From: Sunxiuqinia sp963678245
Lineage (GTDB): Bacteria > Bacteroidota > Bacteroidia > Bacteroidales > Prolixibacteraceae
Direction of reading: 5' to 3'
Length of the DNA: 64,000 nt
Assembly (NCBI GenBank): GCA_965140765.1
Contig: OZ223307.1
Location: forward strand, 372,001-436,000
In this document: piece after piece, positions 52,435 to 62,106 of the stretch
Layout of the letters: every line of letters begins with the position of its first letter
Numbering within the stretch: the first letter of the stretch is position 1
The notes under the pieces: generated by a model
What the model saw: only the letters and a program-made list of their open reading frames with translations
What the model was told of the DNA's origin: nothing
The model's database searches: none
Made by a program: the position numbers and the translations under genes

Positions 52435-54759
52435 TTATTTTTTCTTTTTGCGCTTGGGCTTCGGACCTTCTTCAATAATTTTCATGCAATCGTCAAGGCT
52501 TAGCTTTTCAGCTTCGGTGCCTTTTACAATTTTATAGTTCTTTTTCTTGTACTTAATGTATGGTCCCCAGCGCCCTTGGAGTATTTGCAGCTCCGGTTCC
52601 TCGTCAAACGTTTTAATAAGTGCTTTACGATCTTTTTCACGTTTAGCTTCAATCAACTCAATGGCACGTGGAAGTTCAACTGTGTACGGGTCATCCACTC
52701 CTTTTTCGAGTGATACAAATTTGTTGTCGTGACGCACATAGGGACCAAATCGACCAATCGCAACCGTCACTTTTTTATCTTCATATTCTCCCAGGTCGCG
52801 AGGAAGTTTAAACAAGTCAATTGCCTCTTCGAGCGTTATCGTTTCCAAGTGCTGGCCACTCCGGAGACTTGCAAATTGGGGCTTCTCACCTTCTTCTGTG
52901 GTTTCACCAAGCTGAGCCAATGGGCCATATCTTCCAATTTTGACAGATATTGGCTTGCCTGTTTTCGGGTCATCGCCTAAAATACGTTCTCCGTTTGTGC
53001 GTTCCGAAACTTCCAACGCGTTTTCCACGTTTTGGTGGAATGGTTTATAGAACTCGTCAATAACTTCGTTCCATACCCTACTTCCTTCAGCAACTTCGTC
53101 AAACTCAACCTCAACCTTTGCTGTAAAACTGAAGTCCATGATTTTATCAAAATACTTGATTAAATAATCATTGACTACCATACCCACATCCGTAGGGAAA
53201 AGTTTATTTCGTTCCGCGCCTGTTATTTCTGTTTTTACAGCTTCTTTCAATTCGGTTCCAATTAAAGAGAGCTGTGCGTATTTTCGTTCACCCCCTGGTC
53301 GTTCTTCCTTCACTACGTAACCACGGTTTTGAACTGTCGTAATCGTTGGCGCATAGGTTGAAGGACGTCCGATGCCTTGTTCTTCCAATTTTTTCACCAA
53401 GCTTGCTTCGGTATATCTCGGTGGTTTTTGTGTAAACCGCTGAGTGGCTTCGATCCATTCAGCGCGTAGCTGTTGGTTTTCTGTTACAGGAGGAAGCAAG
53501 GTGCTGTTGTCGTCATTTTCTTCTTCATTGTCTGACGACTCCATGTAAACACGCAAAAAACCGTCAAATTTAATTACTTCGCCGGTAGCCTGAAATAAAT
53601 TACTACTGTTTGAAACCGATATATTAATTGTCGTGCGTTCCAATTCTGCATCTGCCATTTGCGAAGCGATGGTTCGCTTCCAGATCAGCTCGTACAGTTT
53701 CTTTTCCTGGTTAGATCCACCTGCCTCTGGTTGATCCATATAACTTGGTCGAATTGCCTCGTGAGCTTCCTGCGCTCCTTTCGACTTTGTTTTGTATTGA
53801 CGGACCTTGTGGTATTTTTCTCCAAGTGTGTTGACAACCTGACTTTTTGCCGAGTTGATCGCCAATGATGACAAGTTGGTTGAGTCAGTACGCATATAGG
53901 TGATTTTACCTGCTTCGTACAACCGCTGGGCGACTGCCATCGTTTGAGAAACCGAAAAACCTAATTTCCTACTAGCTTCCTGCTGTAAGGTTGATGTTGT
54001 AAATGGCGCAGCCGGTGTTCTTTTCGATGGCCTGGTGGTAATATCAGCAATGCTGAAATCTGCCGTTTTGCACTTTTCGAGGAATGCTTGTGCCTCCTCC
54101 CTGGTTTCTAGCCGTTTTTTAAGGTCTGCCTTTAATTCTACCGCATTCCCATTTTTATCAGGAACCAGAAAAGCTGCTGTAACCCTAAAGCTTGATTTGC
54201 TTTGGAAATTCATAATCTCCCGTTCTCGCTCCACAATCAAGCGAACAGCAACCGACTGAACCCGACCTGCAGAAAGCGAAGGTTTTACTTTCTTCCAAAG
54301 CACTGGCGAAACTTCAAAACCTACAATACGGTCTAAAATGCGTCGAGCTTGTTGAGCGTTAACCAGATTTTCGTCTATTGGACGCGGATTTTCAATAGCC
54401 CGCAGAATCGCATCCTTCGTAATTTCATGAAAGACTATTCGCTTTGTTTTTTCAGGCTTCAACTTCAGAACTTCTTTCAAGTGCCAGGCTATTGCTTCTC
54501 CTTCGCGGTCTTCATCGGATGCGATCCATACCATCTTGGCATCCTTAGCTAACTTCTTCAGTTCTGCAACTATTTTCTTTTTATCGGGTGAAACAATATA
54601 CTTAGGTGTATAATTGTTTTCCATATCAATCCCAAAATCCTTTTTTTCGAGGTCTCTAATATGTCCCATGCTAGATGTGACCAGATAATCTTTGCCTAGA
54701 AATTTCTCAATTGTCTTCGCTTTGGCAGGGGACTCAACAATAACCAGATTCTCGCTCAT
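52435..54759 (-). CDS. topA: DNA topoisomerase I
   Basis: Type IA topoisomerase, relaxes negative supercoils. 774 residues. TOPRIM domain with LVIVESPAKAKTIEKFLG and SDEDREGEAIAWHL; active-site Tyr in AGKITYMRTDSTNLSS (about residue 300); GIGRPSTYAPTITTVQNRGY. The C terminus has three Topo_C-type repeats (GRYGPLAQLG, GRFGPYVRHD, GRWGPYIKYKKK) without zinc-binding cysteines and ends in a lysine tail. Terminator follows. Confidence 0.97.
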   Translation of the reverse strand: MSENLVIVESPAKAKTIEKFLGKDYLVTSSMGHIRDLEKKDFGIDMENNYTPKYIVSPDKKKIVAELKKLAKDAKMVWIASDEDREGEAIAWHLKEVLKLKPEKTKRIVFHEITKDAILRAIENPRPIDENLVNAQQARRILDRIVGFEVSPVLWKKVKPSLSAGRVQSVAVRLIVEREREIMNFQSKSSFRVTAAFLVPDKNGNAVELKADLKKRLETREEAQAFLEKCKTADFSIADITTRPSKRTPAAPFTTSTLQQEASRKLGFSVSQTMAVAQRLYEAGKITYMRTDSTNLSSLAINSAKSQVVNTLGEKYHKVRQYKTKSKGAQEAHEAIRPSYMDQPEAGGSNQEKKLYELIWKRTIASQMADAELERTTINISVSNSSNLFQATGEVIKFDGFLRVYMESSDNEEENDDNSTLLPPVTENQQLRAEWIEATQRFTQKPPRYTEASLVKKLEEQGIGRPSTYAPTITTVQNRGYVVKEERPGGERKYAQLSLIGTELKEAVKTEITGAERNKLFPTDVGMVVNDYLIKYFDKIMDFSFTAKVEVEFDEVAEGSRVWNEVIDEFYKPFHQNVENALEVSERTNGERILGDDPKTGKPISVKIGRYGPLAQLGETTEEGEKPQFASLRSGQHLETITLEEAIDLFKLPRDLGEYEDKKVTVAIGRFGPYVRHDNKFVSLEKGVDDPYTVELPRAIELIEAKREKDRKALIKTFDEEPELQILQGRWGPYIKYKKKNYKIVKGTEAEKLSLDDCMKIIEEGPKPKRKKKK

Positions 54760-55103
54760 AAAAACCTCCTATTTTCTAAAAATTTCTGCAAATAAAAGAA
54801 AATGCTTGGCGATCTTCAAATTTTAACTGAAGATTCTTGATTTCTTATTTGTTTGATAATGATTATTTTATTGCCCTTTAGTCCTCATTGATAGCTTGCT
54901 GAGTGTTGAAAATCAGGCCAAATAAATTAGCTGCAAATTTTGCACAGACTAAAGCAGGTTGTTGAGATACTTAAATCCAATGCCAACTATAAAGACTATC
55001 ATTATTACAGGCTCGAGAGCTAGGCTCCCTTCTTTCGCTATCGCTCAGCAGCATTTCTGGCGGTTCACAAAGTCATCAGAAAAAAACTACTTAGGCTTGG
55101 GAA
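54760..55103. other. Intergenic region between topA and the GH15 gene
   Basis: Contains the topA upstream region (minus strand, an AGGAGGT just before the start: AAACCTCCT on the plus strand at 54769-54777, a strong ribosome site unusual in this window). The rest, including a GC-richer stretch at 55005-55070, shows no gene or clear terminator. Confidence 0.5.
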
Positions 55104-56939
55104 TTAATGAATATATTCTTTAATGATCTCTTCATCGGTTAGTTGCGACCCCGAAACCGTCATTGCCGTTTCAATTAATGCCAAATGCGAATATGCCTGC
55201 GGAAAATTTCCGAGCATCCGTTTGGTTTTAAAATCAAGATCTTCACTAAACAACCCAAGATGGTTTGAATAATTCAGCAGTTTATTGAATTTTTTGATGG
55301 CCTCTTCCTTTCGTCCAATTTTAAATAGAGCATTAGTCAACCAAAATGAACAGATAGTAAAAGCTGACTTTGGCGTTCCAAAATCATCTTGATTGCGATA
55401 GCGGAACATCAAACCATCGCGTTCCAACTCCTCCTGAATAGCTAATACCGTAGTCACATACTTCTGATCAGTTGCATTAATAAAACCATACGACTCCATT
55501 AATAAAACCGAAGCATCCAAGTCATTTGACCCATATGCTTGGGTAAAGGCCTGTCTTTCCTCGCTCCATGCCTTTTTCATGATGTCTTTGTGAATTTTAT
55601 CCCTCAAGACAGACCATTTATCAACATACAGCCCGCGTCGTAGGAGTGTCGCAATTTTAACAGCACGATCAAGCGCGGTCCAACAAAGAACCTTGCTAAA
55701 CGTGAAATGCTTGTTTTCGCTTCTGATTTCCCAAATTCCACGATCAGGCTTCTTCCAATTGTTTTCTACAACTTTAATTATATTACGCACAATAGTCCAA
55801 AGCTCTTCGCTGTGCTCCAATGTAATATCATAAATCTCAAGTTGTTGATAAATAACGTCCAATAAGATGCCATAAATATCATTCTGCTTTTGTCGGTAAG
55901 CCGCATTTCCAATCCGAACCGGAACTGATCCTTCATACCCCTCTAAATGTGATAATTCATGCTCTCTCAATTTCTTTTCCCCGTTAATCCCATACATAAT
56001 TTGCATCTTCTCATCCTTGTCAGGAAGTATGTCTATAATAAAACGGAGATATTGATTGGCCAGTTTGTAATGCCCCAAAGAAGTCATGATTTTAACAACC
56101 ATTGAGCCATCACGAATCCAGCAAAATCGATAATCCCAGTTTCGTTCTTCTCCAATCGTTTCAGGCAACGAAGTAGTTAAGGCAGCCAGAATTGCGCCAC
56201 TCTTAGCATAACTTAACATCTTAAGAATCAATGCACTACGAATTATAAGATCATTATAAACACGGAAAGAAGTTGTTCGTTCAACCCAATTCAACCAATA
56301 AACTCGAGTTCGCTCCATTTTTAATTTTGCCCTGCGAGTATCTTGTGGAAGTAACTTTTGATTATAGCTTAACAGGCAATATTCATCCTGTGTTAATTGA
56401 ATTGAATTTTGCTCTAGAATATCCTGATAATCCAGGCTAGAGTAAAAATATAGTGAATCGTAAGTTCCGTTGGTGGTGTTTGATTTGATGTAACAATTTC
56501 CATTCCTTTCCCTCTCGCAGCCCTGTTCTACAAAATTTTTGGTCTCGTTTTTTCCATATTCCAACTTAGGATCGTACAAAACCTTAAATGATGGCTTACC
56601 TTCAACCCATTTAAAATAACGAATAATATCAGGTGGAGTATAATGCCCGCCGCTATCGGGATTTTCATACCTTGGCATAAAGTCTCGCACTTCAAATACG
56701 CCATCTTCGCACTTAAACCTCGTTTTTAAAATGTTCGTTCGTGGAATGTAACTCTGAGTAATATTTTCTGGTTTATCAGGGATAATTTTAAAGCTTCCTC
56801 CCTTTTTCTTATCCAATAAATTTGCGAAAACCGAAGAAGAGTCAAATTGTGGCAAACAAAGCCAGTCAACTGATCCATCTTCTGAAACCAAAGCAGCGCT
56901 TCTGCAATTTCCAATAACCCCGTAATTCAAATTCTTCAT
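55104..56939 (-). CDS. Glycoside hydrolase family 15 (trehalase/glucoamylase-like)
   Basis: About 611 residues (ATG 56939, MKNLNYGVIGNCRSAAL; another ATG two codons earlier). N-terminal beta domain with GSVDWLCLPQFDSSSVFANLL, then the alpha/alpha barrel with RNWDYRFCWIRDGSMVV, DRGIWEIRS (general acid Glu in GIWE) and GLFSEDLD plus GNFPQAYSHLALI near the C terminus. There is no signal peptide, so it acts in the cytoplasm, probably on trehalose or short alpha-glucans. Relatives have YGE in the QxQxDxYGE motif; here it reads QKQNDIYGI. It is divergent from the trehalose-phosphate synthase fusion, which supports a trehalose role. Confidence 0.9.
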   Translation of the reverse strand: MKNLNYGVIGNCRSAALVSEDGSVDWLCLPQFDSSSVFANLLDKKKGGSFKIIPDKPENITQSYIPRTNILKTRFKCEDGVFEVRDFMPRYENPDSGGHYTPPDIIRYFKWVEGKPSFKVLYDPKLEYGKNETKNFVEQGCERERNGNCYIKSNTTNGTYDSLYFYSSLDYQDILEQNSIQLTQDEYCLLSYNQKLLPQDTRRAKLKMERTRVYWLNWVERTTSFRVYNDLIIRSALILKMLSYAKSGAILAALTTSLPETIGEERNWDYRFCWIRDGSMVVKIMTSLGHYKLANQYLRFIIDILPDKDEKMQIMYGINGEKKLREHELSHLEGYEGSVPVRIGNAAYRQKQNDIYGILLDVIYQQLEIYDITLEHSEELWTIVRNIIKVVENNWKKPDRGIWEIRSENKHFTFSKVLCWTALDRAVKIATLLRRGLYVDKWSVLRDKIHKDIMKKAWSEERQAFTQAYGSNDLDASVLLMESYGFINATDQKYVTTVLAIQEELERDGLMFRYRNQDDFGTPKSAFTICSFWLTNALFKIGRKEEAIKKFNKLLNYSNHLGLFSEDLDFKTKRMLGNFPQAYSHLALIETAMTVSGSQLTDEEIIKEYIH

Positions 56940-57115
56940 AGACAAATGTTAAACATCATCAAAAAGGATGGATTAATTCCAAAATATTTTGATAACTTGA
57001 AAAAATAAAACAACCTTTAAAGTAGCAGAAAGCACTCAGAAAGGCTAATTGAGCCGCTAATATAAATTTTATAACCGAAAATGTCTCAAATATGAGTCAA
57101 GAACATCCGCTTCTT

Positions 57116-57123
57116 TATATTTG
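57116..57123 (+). promoter_or_regulatory. -7 element upstream of otsAB
   Basis: TATATTTG matches TAnnTTTG exactly, about 105 bases before the ATG, leaving a long leader. No -33 box at standard spacing was found. Confidence 0.4.
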
Positions 57124-57228
57124 GGTTCAATAATTTCGATTTCACAACAATTAACTTAAGAATGTGTTGGTAAATAGTAAGGAAAACATTAATCAGATTA
57201 AAACAAATAGACCAAAATAGAAACAGTA

Positions 57229-59439
57229 ATGAGCAAAATTCATATCGTATCAAACCGATTACCGCTAAGTATAAGAAGAGAAGAAGAATCATTTGAACTA
57301 TCTCCAAGCGTGGGAGGACTAGCTACCGGAATGAGATCCATCTATAAAGAATATGGAGGAAAATGGATCGGGTGGCCCGGCTTAGCAAAAGATGACCTGA
57401 CAGAAGACGAAATTATTGAGATTGACGACAAACTGGTTACCGAAGACTGCCTTGCCGTTCATTTAAACAAAGAAGAAATCAATCTATATTATGAAGGCTT
57501 TAGCAATAATGTTATCTGGCCTCTCTTTCATTATTTCGCACAGTTTTGCGATTACAATCCAGACTACTGGGAAGCCTATAAAAAAGTTAACCATAAGTTT
57601 GCACAAAAAGCCCTTGAAACCATAGATGATGGTGACATTGTTTGGATCCACGACTACCAGCTGCTCTTGGTGCCGGAATTGATCAAGTCAGTTAAACCAA
57701 ATGTCACAATCGGTTTTTTCCTTCACATTCCATTTCCTTCATTCGAAGTTTTCCGAATCTTACCCTGGCGTAATGAGTTAATTAAAGGGATGCTTGGATC
57801 TGATCTGATCGGGTTTCACACTTATGATTACGAAAGACATTTTTTCAGTTCAGTGAGACGATTGTTAGGCCACGAGATTTCTTTCAACGAGATTCATCTT
57901 GAGGACCGGATCATTTTGGCAGATGCTTTCCCAATGGGAATTGACTACGATAAATTTGAAAATTTAGCCAAGGACATTGCTCATAAATCACTGCAAGAAA
58001 AGTCTGAGTTCCATCGAGAGTTAGAAAAATATTTTCTGGTATCGCCAGACCGAAAGCTAATTTTATCGATTGACCGACTGGATTATACGAAGGGAATTCC
58101 GAACAGGCTGCACGCGTTTGAAAAATTCCTAAATAAATATCCTGAATTCAGGAATCAGGTTTCGCTCATTATGCTAGTTGTTCCTTCGCGCGACGAAGTA
58201 GAGCAATACAAACTACTAAAAAGTGAAATTGATGAGCTTGTTGGGCGGATTAACGGGCAATACGGAAATGTGAACTACACTCCTGTCTGGTATTTCTATC
58301 GTTCGCTGCCATTCGAAAACCTGATTGAATTGTACAGCACTTCCGATGTGGCACTAATTACTCCGGTACGCGACGGAATGAATCTGGTGGCGAAAGAATA
58401 TATTGCTTGCAGAGTGAATCAAAGTGGCGTATTAGTTATTAGCGAAATGGCAGGAGCGGTAAAAGAATTGGGTGAAGCAATCATCATCAATCCGAACAAC
58501 GAAGATGAAATTGCAGACAGCATTAACCAAGCATTAACGATGCCATTGGACGAGCAACGAAGGAGAATGAAATACTTACAATCGCGAATTCGAAGATACG
58601 ATGTATTTAAATGGTCAGGCGAATTTATAAAAGGCTTGAAAAAAGTTGAAGGAATTCAACAGCACTTTCTGGCTAAAAGAATTACTACAAGTTTAAGTAA
58701 AGAATTAGTTGAAAAATTTGCTTCAGCAAAAAAACGCGCCATATTTCTTGATTACGATGGAACGCTCGTTGGTTTCAATAACGACCCACAAGCAGCAAGT
58801 CCCGATGAAGAGTTGCACAAACTAATTACCAAGTTGGAAGAGAATGAAAAAAACACTGTCACGATAATTAGTGGACGCGACCGGGAAACACTTGAAAAAT
58901 GGCTGGGAAATCACAAAGTTAACTTAATTGTTGAACATGGGGTTTGGCTGAAGAAAATTGGTGAAGACTGGAAGATGCTCGACAATATAAATAGCACCTG
59001 GAAACCAACGATTCGTCCTATCCTAGAGAGCTTTGTTGACCGAACACCTGGAACTTTTATCGAAGAAAAGAACTATTCACTGGTTTGGCACTACCGAAAC
59101 TCGGAACCGGAACAAGGCGAACTGAGAGCCAACGAATTGAAAGATGAGCTTCGGAACATGATTGCCAACCATAATCTGGAAATTATGGAAGGAAATAAAG
59201 TAATTGAAGTAAAAGCCGGCGGAATAAACAAAGGCATCGCAGCTCAACGCTTTTTAGGAGATGACGACTACGACTTTATTCTTGCTATGGGTGACGACTG
59301 GACCGATGAATACATGTTCCGCGAGCTACCTAAGTCGGCCTATACCATAAAAGTGGGTTTGAAAAAAACAGAAGCGTCCTACAAAGTGGAGTCTGTAAAA
59401 TCAGTACGCAACTTACTGAAATCATTGGGAGCTGAATAA
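57229..59439 (+). CDS. otsA-otsB fusion: Bifunctional trehalose-6-phosphate synthase/phosphatase
   Basis: A 736-residue fusion that makes trehalose from UDP-glucose and glucose 6-phosphate. Residues about 1-470 are a GT20 synthase: IVSNRLPLSI, GGLATGMRSIYKEYGGKWIG, WIHDYQLLLVPELI, HIPFPSFEVFRILPWR, DRLDYTKGIPNRLHAFE and TPVRDGMNLVAKEYIA. Residues about 495-735 are a HAD-type phosphatase: AIFLDYDGTLVGF (nucleophile Asp), TIISGRDRETL, VEVKAGGINKGIAAQRF-like VIEVKAGGINKG and MGDDWTDEYMF. Osmo- or desiccation protection is the usual purpose. Divergent from the GH15 gene. Confidence 0.96.
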   Translation: MSKIHIVSNRLPLSIRREEESFELSPSVGGLATGMRSIYKEYGGKWIGWPGLAKDDLTEDEIIEIDDKLVTEDCLAVHLNKEEINLYYEGFSNNVIWPLFHYFAQFCDYNPDYWEAYKKVNHKFAQKALETIDDGDIVWIHDYQLLLVPELIKSVKPNVTIGFFLHIPFPSFEVFRILPWRNELIKGMLGSDLIGFHTYDYERHFFSSVRRLLGHEISFNEIHLEDRIILADAFPMGIDYDKFENLAKDIAHKSLQEKSEFHRELEKYFLVSPDRKLILSIDRLDYTKGIPNRLHAFEKFLNKYPEFRNQVSLIMLVVPSRDEVEQYKLLKSEIDELVGRINGQYGNVNYTPVWYFYRSLPFENLIELYSTSDVALITPVRDGMNLVAKEYIACRVNQSGVLVISEMAGAVKELGEAIIINPNNEDEIADSINQALTMPLDEQRRRMKYLQSRIRRYDVFKWSGEFIKGLKKVEGIQQHFLAKRITTSLSKELVEKFASAKKRAIFLDYDGTLVGFNNDPQAASPDEELHKLITKLEENEKNTVTIISGRDRETLEKWLGNHKVNLIVEHGVWLKKIGEDWKMLDNINSTWKPTIRPILESFVDRTPGTFIEEKNYSLVWHYRNSEPEQGELRANELKDELRNMIANHNLEIMEGNKVIEVKAGGINKGIAAQRFLGDDDYDFILAMGDDWTDEYMFRELPKSAYTIKVGLKKTEASYKVESVKSVRNLLKSLGAE

Positions 59440-59596
59440 CAAAAAGTCATTTCGTCAGCTTTTCTAAAAAATGGTGTAGTTTTAAGCTTTCAGATAAAGT
59501 TATGATGAAAAGAGCATGTAAAAATATTCACACGAAGGAGCATGATTATTTAAAGAGAGTTCCATGTGTTACAAAAAGTAAACAATTAATAAACAC

Positions 59597-60403
59597 ATGA
59601 AAATTATTTTAATGCTGCTCGTCCTGGTATTTCTGAAAACAGGTTATGCGCAGGACACAATCAACGAAACAGATAAAAAAGGGCAAAAGCAAGGTTTCTG
59701 GGTGAAACAATTGCCCAATGGGACCAAAATTTACGAAGGAAATTTTAAAAATGATAAACCCGTTGGTGAGTTTAAACGCTACCATACCAGCGGGTTTTTA
59801 AAAGCCCAATTGTTCTATCCCGAGAAATCGGATACGGTAAAAGCTGAGTTGTATGATCTTAAAGGAAAATTGATGGCTGAAGGCCAATATATTGGACAGC
59901 TTAAGACTGGCCACTGGAAATTTTTTCAGAAAGATCAATTGGTTTCTGAAGAAGAATACCTGAACAACCTAAAACATGGCATTTCAAAAACCTACTATCC
60001 AACCGGCGAACTTTTTGAACAAACATCGTTTAAATACGATTTGAAAGATGGTATTTACCGCGCGTATTTCAAAAACGGCAAACCTTACATGGAGTGCATG
60101 ATGAAAAATGCCAAGCGAGAGGGCACATGTAAAGTTTATTACCAAAACGGAGCACTTGAACTGGATGCTTTTTATACAATGGGATTACGAGATAAAGAGT
60201 GGAATTATTATCATCCAAATGGCGATTTCTCGCATTCGCTTATTTACGACATGGGAATCCTGATGAATCCGATGGTTTTAGATAGTATTCAGCAACTAAA
60301 GTTCAACGAGTTGGAGAAAAACAAAAGCAAATTGGTTGACCCCGAAAAATTCATGAACGATCCCATGCAATACATGCAAAAGAACAATATTCTTCCACGA
60401 TGA
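59597..60403 (+). CDS. Secreted YwqK/MORN-repeat protein
   Basis: A 268-residue protein with a signal peptide (MLLVLVFLKTGYA) and a chain of about six MORN-type repeats: GFWVKQLPNGTKIYEGNF, GEFKRYHTSGFLKAQLF, GHWKFFQKDQLVSEEEYLN, GISKTYYPTGELFEQTSF and so on. The family is often named toxin-antitoxin YwqK antitoxin, but this exported form has no toxin beside it. Function unknown; such repeats are common in Bacteroidota exported proteins. 62 bases upstream of the protease gene. Confidence 0.85.
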   Translation: MKIILMLLVLVFLKTGYAQDTINETDKKGQKQGFWVKQLPNGTKIYEGNFKNDKPVGEFKRYHTSGFLKAQLFYPEKSDTVKAELYDLKGKLMAEGQYIGQLKTGHWKFFQKDQLVSEEEYLNNLKHGISKTYYPTGELFEQTSFKYDLKDGIYRAYFKNGKPYMECMMKNAKREGTCKVYYQNGALELDAFYTMGLRDKEWNYYHPNGDFSHSLIYDMGILMNPMVLDSIQQLKFNELEKNKSKLVDPEKFMNDPMQYMQKNNILPR

Positions 60404-60465
60404 TTGATTGGTGTTACGTGGCAATAGCAAATTTGCATGACTGTAACAAAATTGAAAGATAAGCG

Positions 60466-62103
60466 ATGTTAAAATCCTGGTTTTTTATTGCTTCCCTAAT
60501 CATCCTGACAGGAAACTTAGTGGCTCAAGATGAAGTCGAAAACTTCTACTGGGTGCGTTTCAAAGACAAGTTGGGAACAGTTTTTAGCATCAATCAGCCG
60601 GAACAGTTTTTGTCGCTGCGCGCAATTGAACGCCGCCAAAAACAAAATATCGCGGTTGATGAACTTGATTTACCGGTGTCGATCAACTACCTGCAACAGC
60701 TGAAAGAACAGGGAGCAGAAATCATTCATACATCGAAATGGCTTAATGGGGCAACCATTCGAGCAACCACATCCGTTTATGAGCAAATCAGACAAGATCT
60801 AAATTTCATTGCCTTTTCAGAACTTACCAAACCCGGTATTTTCTTGAAGTCAGCTCGCAATAAATTTCAAACCGAGCGTCAACTAAACGACATCAATATC
60901 TCCGAGTACGGCTCTTCCTACCACCAATTGCGGCTATTTAACGGACAACTACTGCATGCACTCGGCTATCGGGGAGAAGGCATGCACATTGCTGTTTTAG
61001 ATGCCGGCTTTTATAAAGTCGATGAGTTACCGGCTTTCGAGCAACTGTGGGGCGAAAATCGTATACTGGGAACCAAAGATTTTGTCGATCCCGGAGGTGA
61101 TGTTTTTCTGGCACACACCCATGGCACGAATGTACTTTCGACAATGGGAGGATATGTCAAAAATAAATTAATTGGAACCGCTCCTGAAGCATCTTACTAT
61201 TTGCTGCGCAGCGAAGATGGTGCGACGGAATACCCGACTGAAGAAGACAACTGGGTTGCAGCTGCTGAATGGGCTGACAGTGCCGGCTGCGATGTTATTA
61301 ATTCGTCCTTAGGCTATACAACCTTTGATGACGCGGATATGAATCACAGTTATGCTGAGATGGACGGGAACACCACCCGAATCACGAAAGCTGCAAACAT
61401 TGCGGTGGAAAAAGGCATGCTGGTGTTTTCCAGCGCAGGAAACGAAGCCAATAATCCATGGAGATATTTGGTTGCTCCTTCGGATGGAAACTTGGTAATT
61501 GGTGTTGCGGCAGTTAATAACGATAGCATTTGGGCGCCGTTTAGCTCTTTGGGTCCGAGTGCCGATGGCGACGTAAAACCGAATCTGGCAGCAGTTGGCT
61601 GGGGAACCATTCTGCAAAAAACGGATGGACGTATCGGTCCTTCAAATGGCACCTCTTTCGCGTCCCCGATACTAGCCGGAATGGCTGCCTGCTTGTGGCA
61701 GGCACACCCCGATGCAACCAACCTGGAAATAAAAGAAGCGCTCGAAAAAAGTGCCTCGCAATACGCATATCCCAACGACACGCTAGGCTATGGCATACCT
61801 AATTTTCATCTAGCCAATCTATCTCTTCGTCCAACCGATCAGCATACTAAAACGGACAAATGGACAGCTTTACCAAATCCTTTTAGTGAGGGCATTTATT
61901 TATTTCAGACCACTCCAAAACCGACAGGAGAAATAACCATCAGCCTGTTTTCAGCTCTTGGCAACTGCCTTTACAAACAAGTTTTTCAATATGCGTCTTC
62001 TATTTTTATTCCGAATTTGGCTAACTTGCCTGCCGGATTAATTCTGCTTAAAATTGAAACAAATACCGATAATACGGTAATCAAACTGATAAAGGTCAAT
62101 TAG
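60466..62103 (+). CDS. S8-family subtilisin-like serine protease with T9SS sorting domain
   Basis: A 545-residue exported protease. Signal peptide (IILTGNLVAQ), a propeptide of about 140 residues (RFKDKLGTVFSINQPEQFLS is the usual start of the Bacteroidota subgroup), then the catalytic triad: Asp in HIAVLDAGFYKVDE, His in HTHGTNVLSTMGG, Ser in NGTSFASPILAGMAA. Residues about 463-545 form a type A T9SS C-terminal sorting domain (ALPNPFSEGIYLFQ, LPAGLILLKIET, TVIKLIKVN). It is thus a likely cargo of the secretion system encoded at 43.7-51 kb. xseA starts 3 bases after its stop. Confidence 0.95.
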   Translation: MLKSWFFIASLIILTGNLVAQDEVENFYWVRFKDKLGTVFSINQPEQFLSLRAIERRQKQNIAVDELDLPVSINYLQQLKEQGAEIIHTSKWLNGATIRATTSVYEQIRQDLNFIAFSELTKPGIFLKSARNKFQTERQLNDINISEYGSSYHQLRLFNGQLLHALGYRGEGMHIAVLDAGFYKVDELPAFEQLWGENRILGTKDFVDPGGDVFLAHTHGTNVLSTMGGYVKNKLIGTAPEASYYLLRSEDGATEYPTEEDNWVAAAEWADSAGCDVINSSLGYTTFDDADMNHSYAEMDGNTTRITKAANIAVEKGMLVFSSAGNEANNPWRYLVAPSDGNLVIGVAAVNNDSIWAPFSSLGPSADGDVKPNLAAVGWGTILQKTDGRIGPSNGTSFASPILAGMAACLWQAHPDATNLEIKEALEKSASQYAYPNDTLGYGIPNFHLANLSLRPTDQHTKTDKWTALPNPFSEGIYLFQTTPKPTGEITISLFSALGNCLYKQVFQYASSIFIPNLANLPAGLILLKIETNTDNTVIKLIKVN

Positions 62104-62106
62104 AGT

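Noticed and set aside
59597..60403. YwqK protein as part of a toxin-antitoxin pair
   Set aside because: It has a signal peptide and MORN repeats, and no toxin-like gene is adjacent. The family name is not evidence of such a role.
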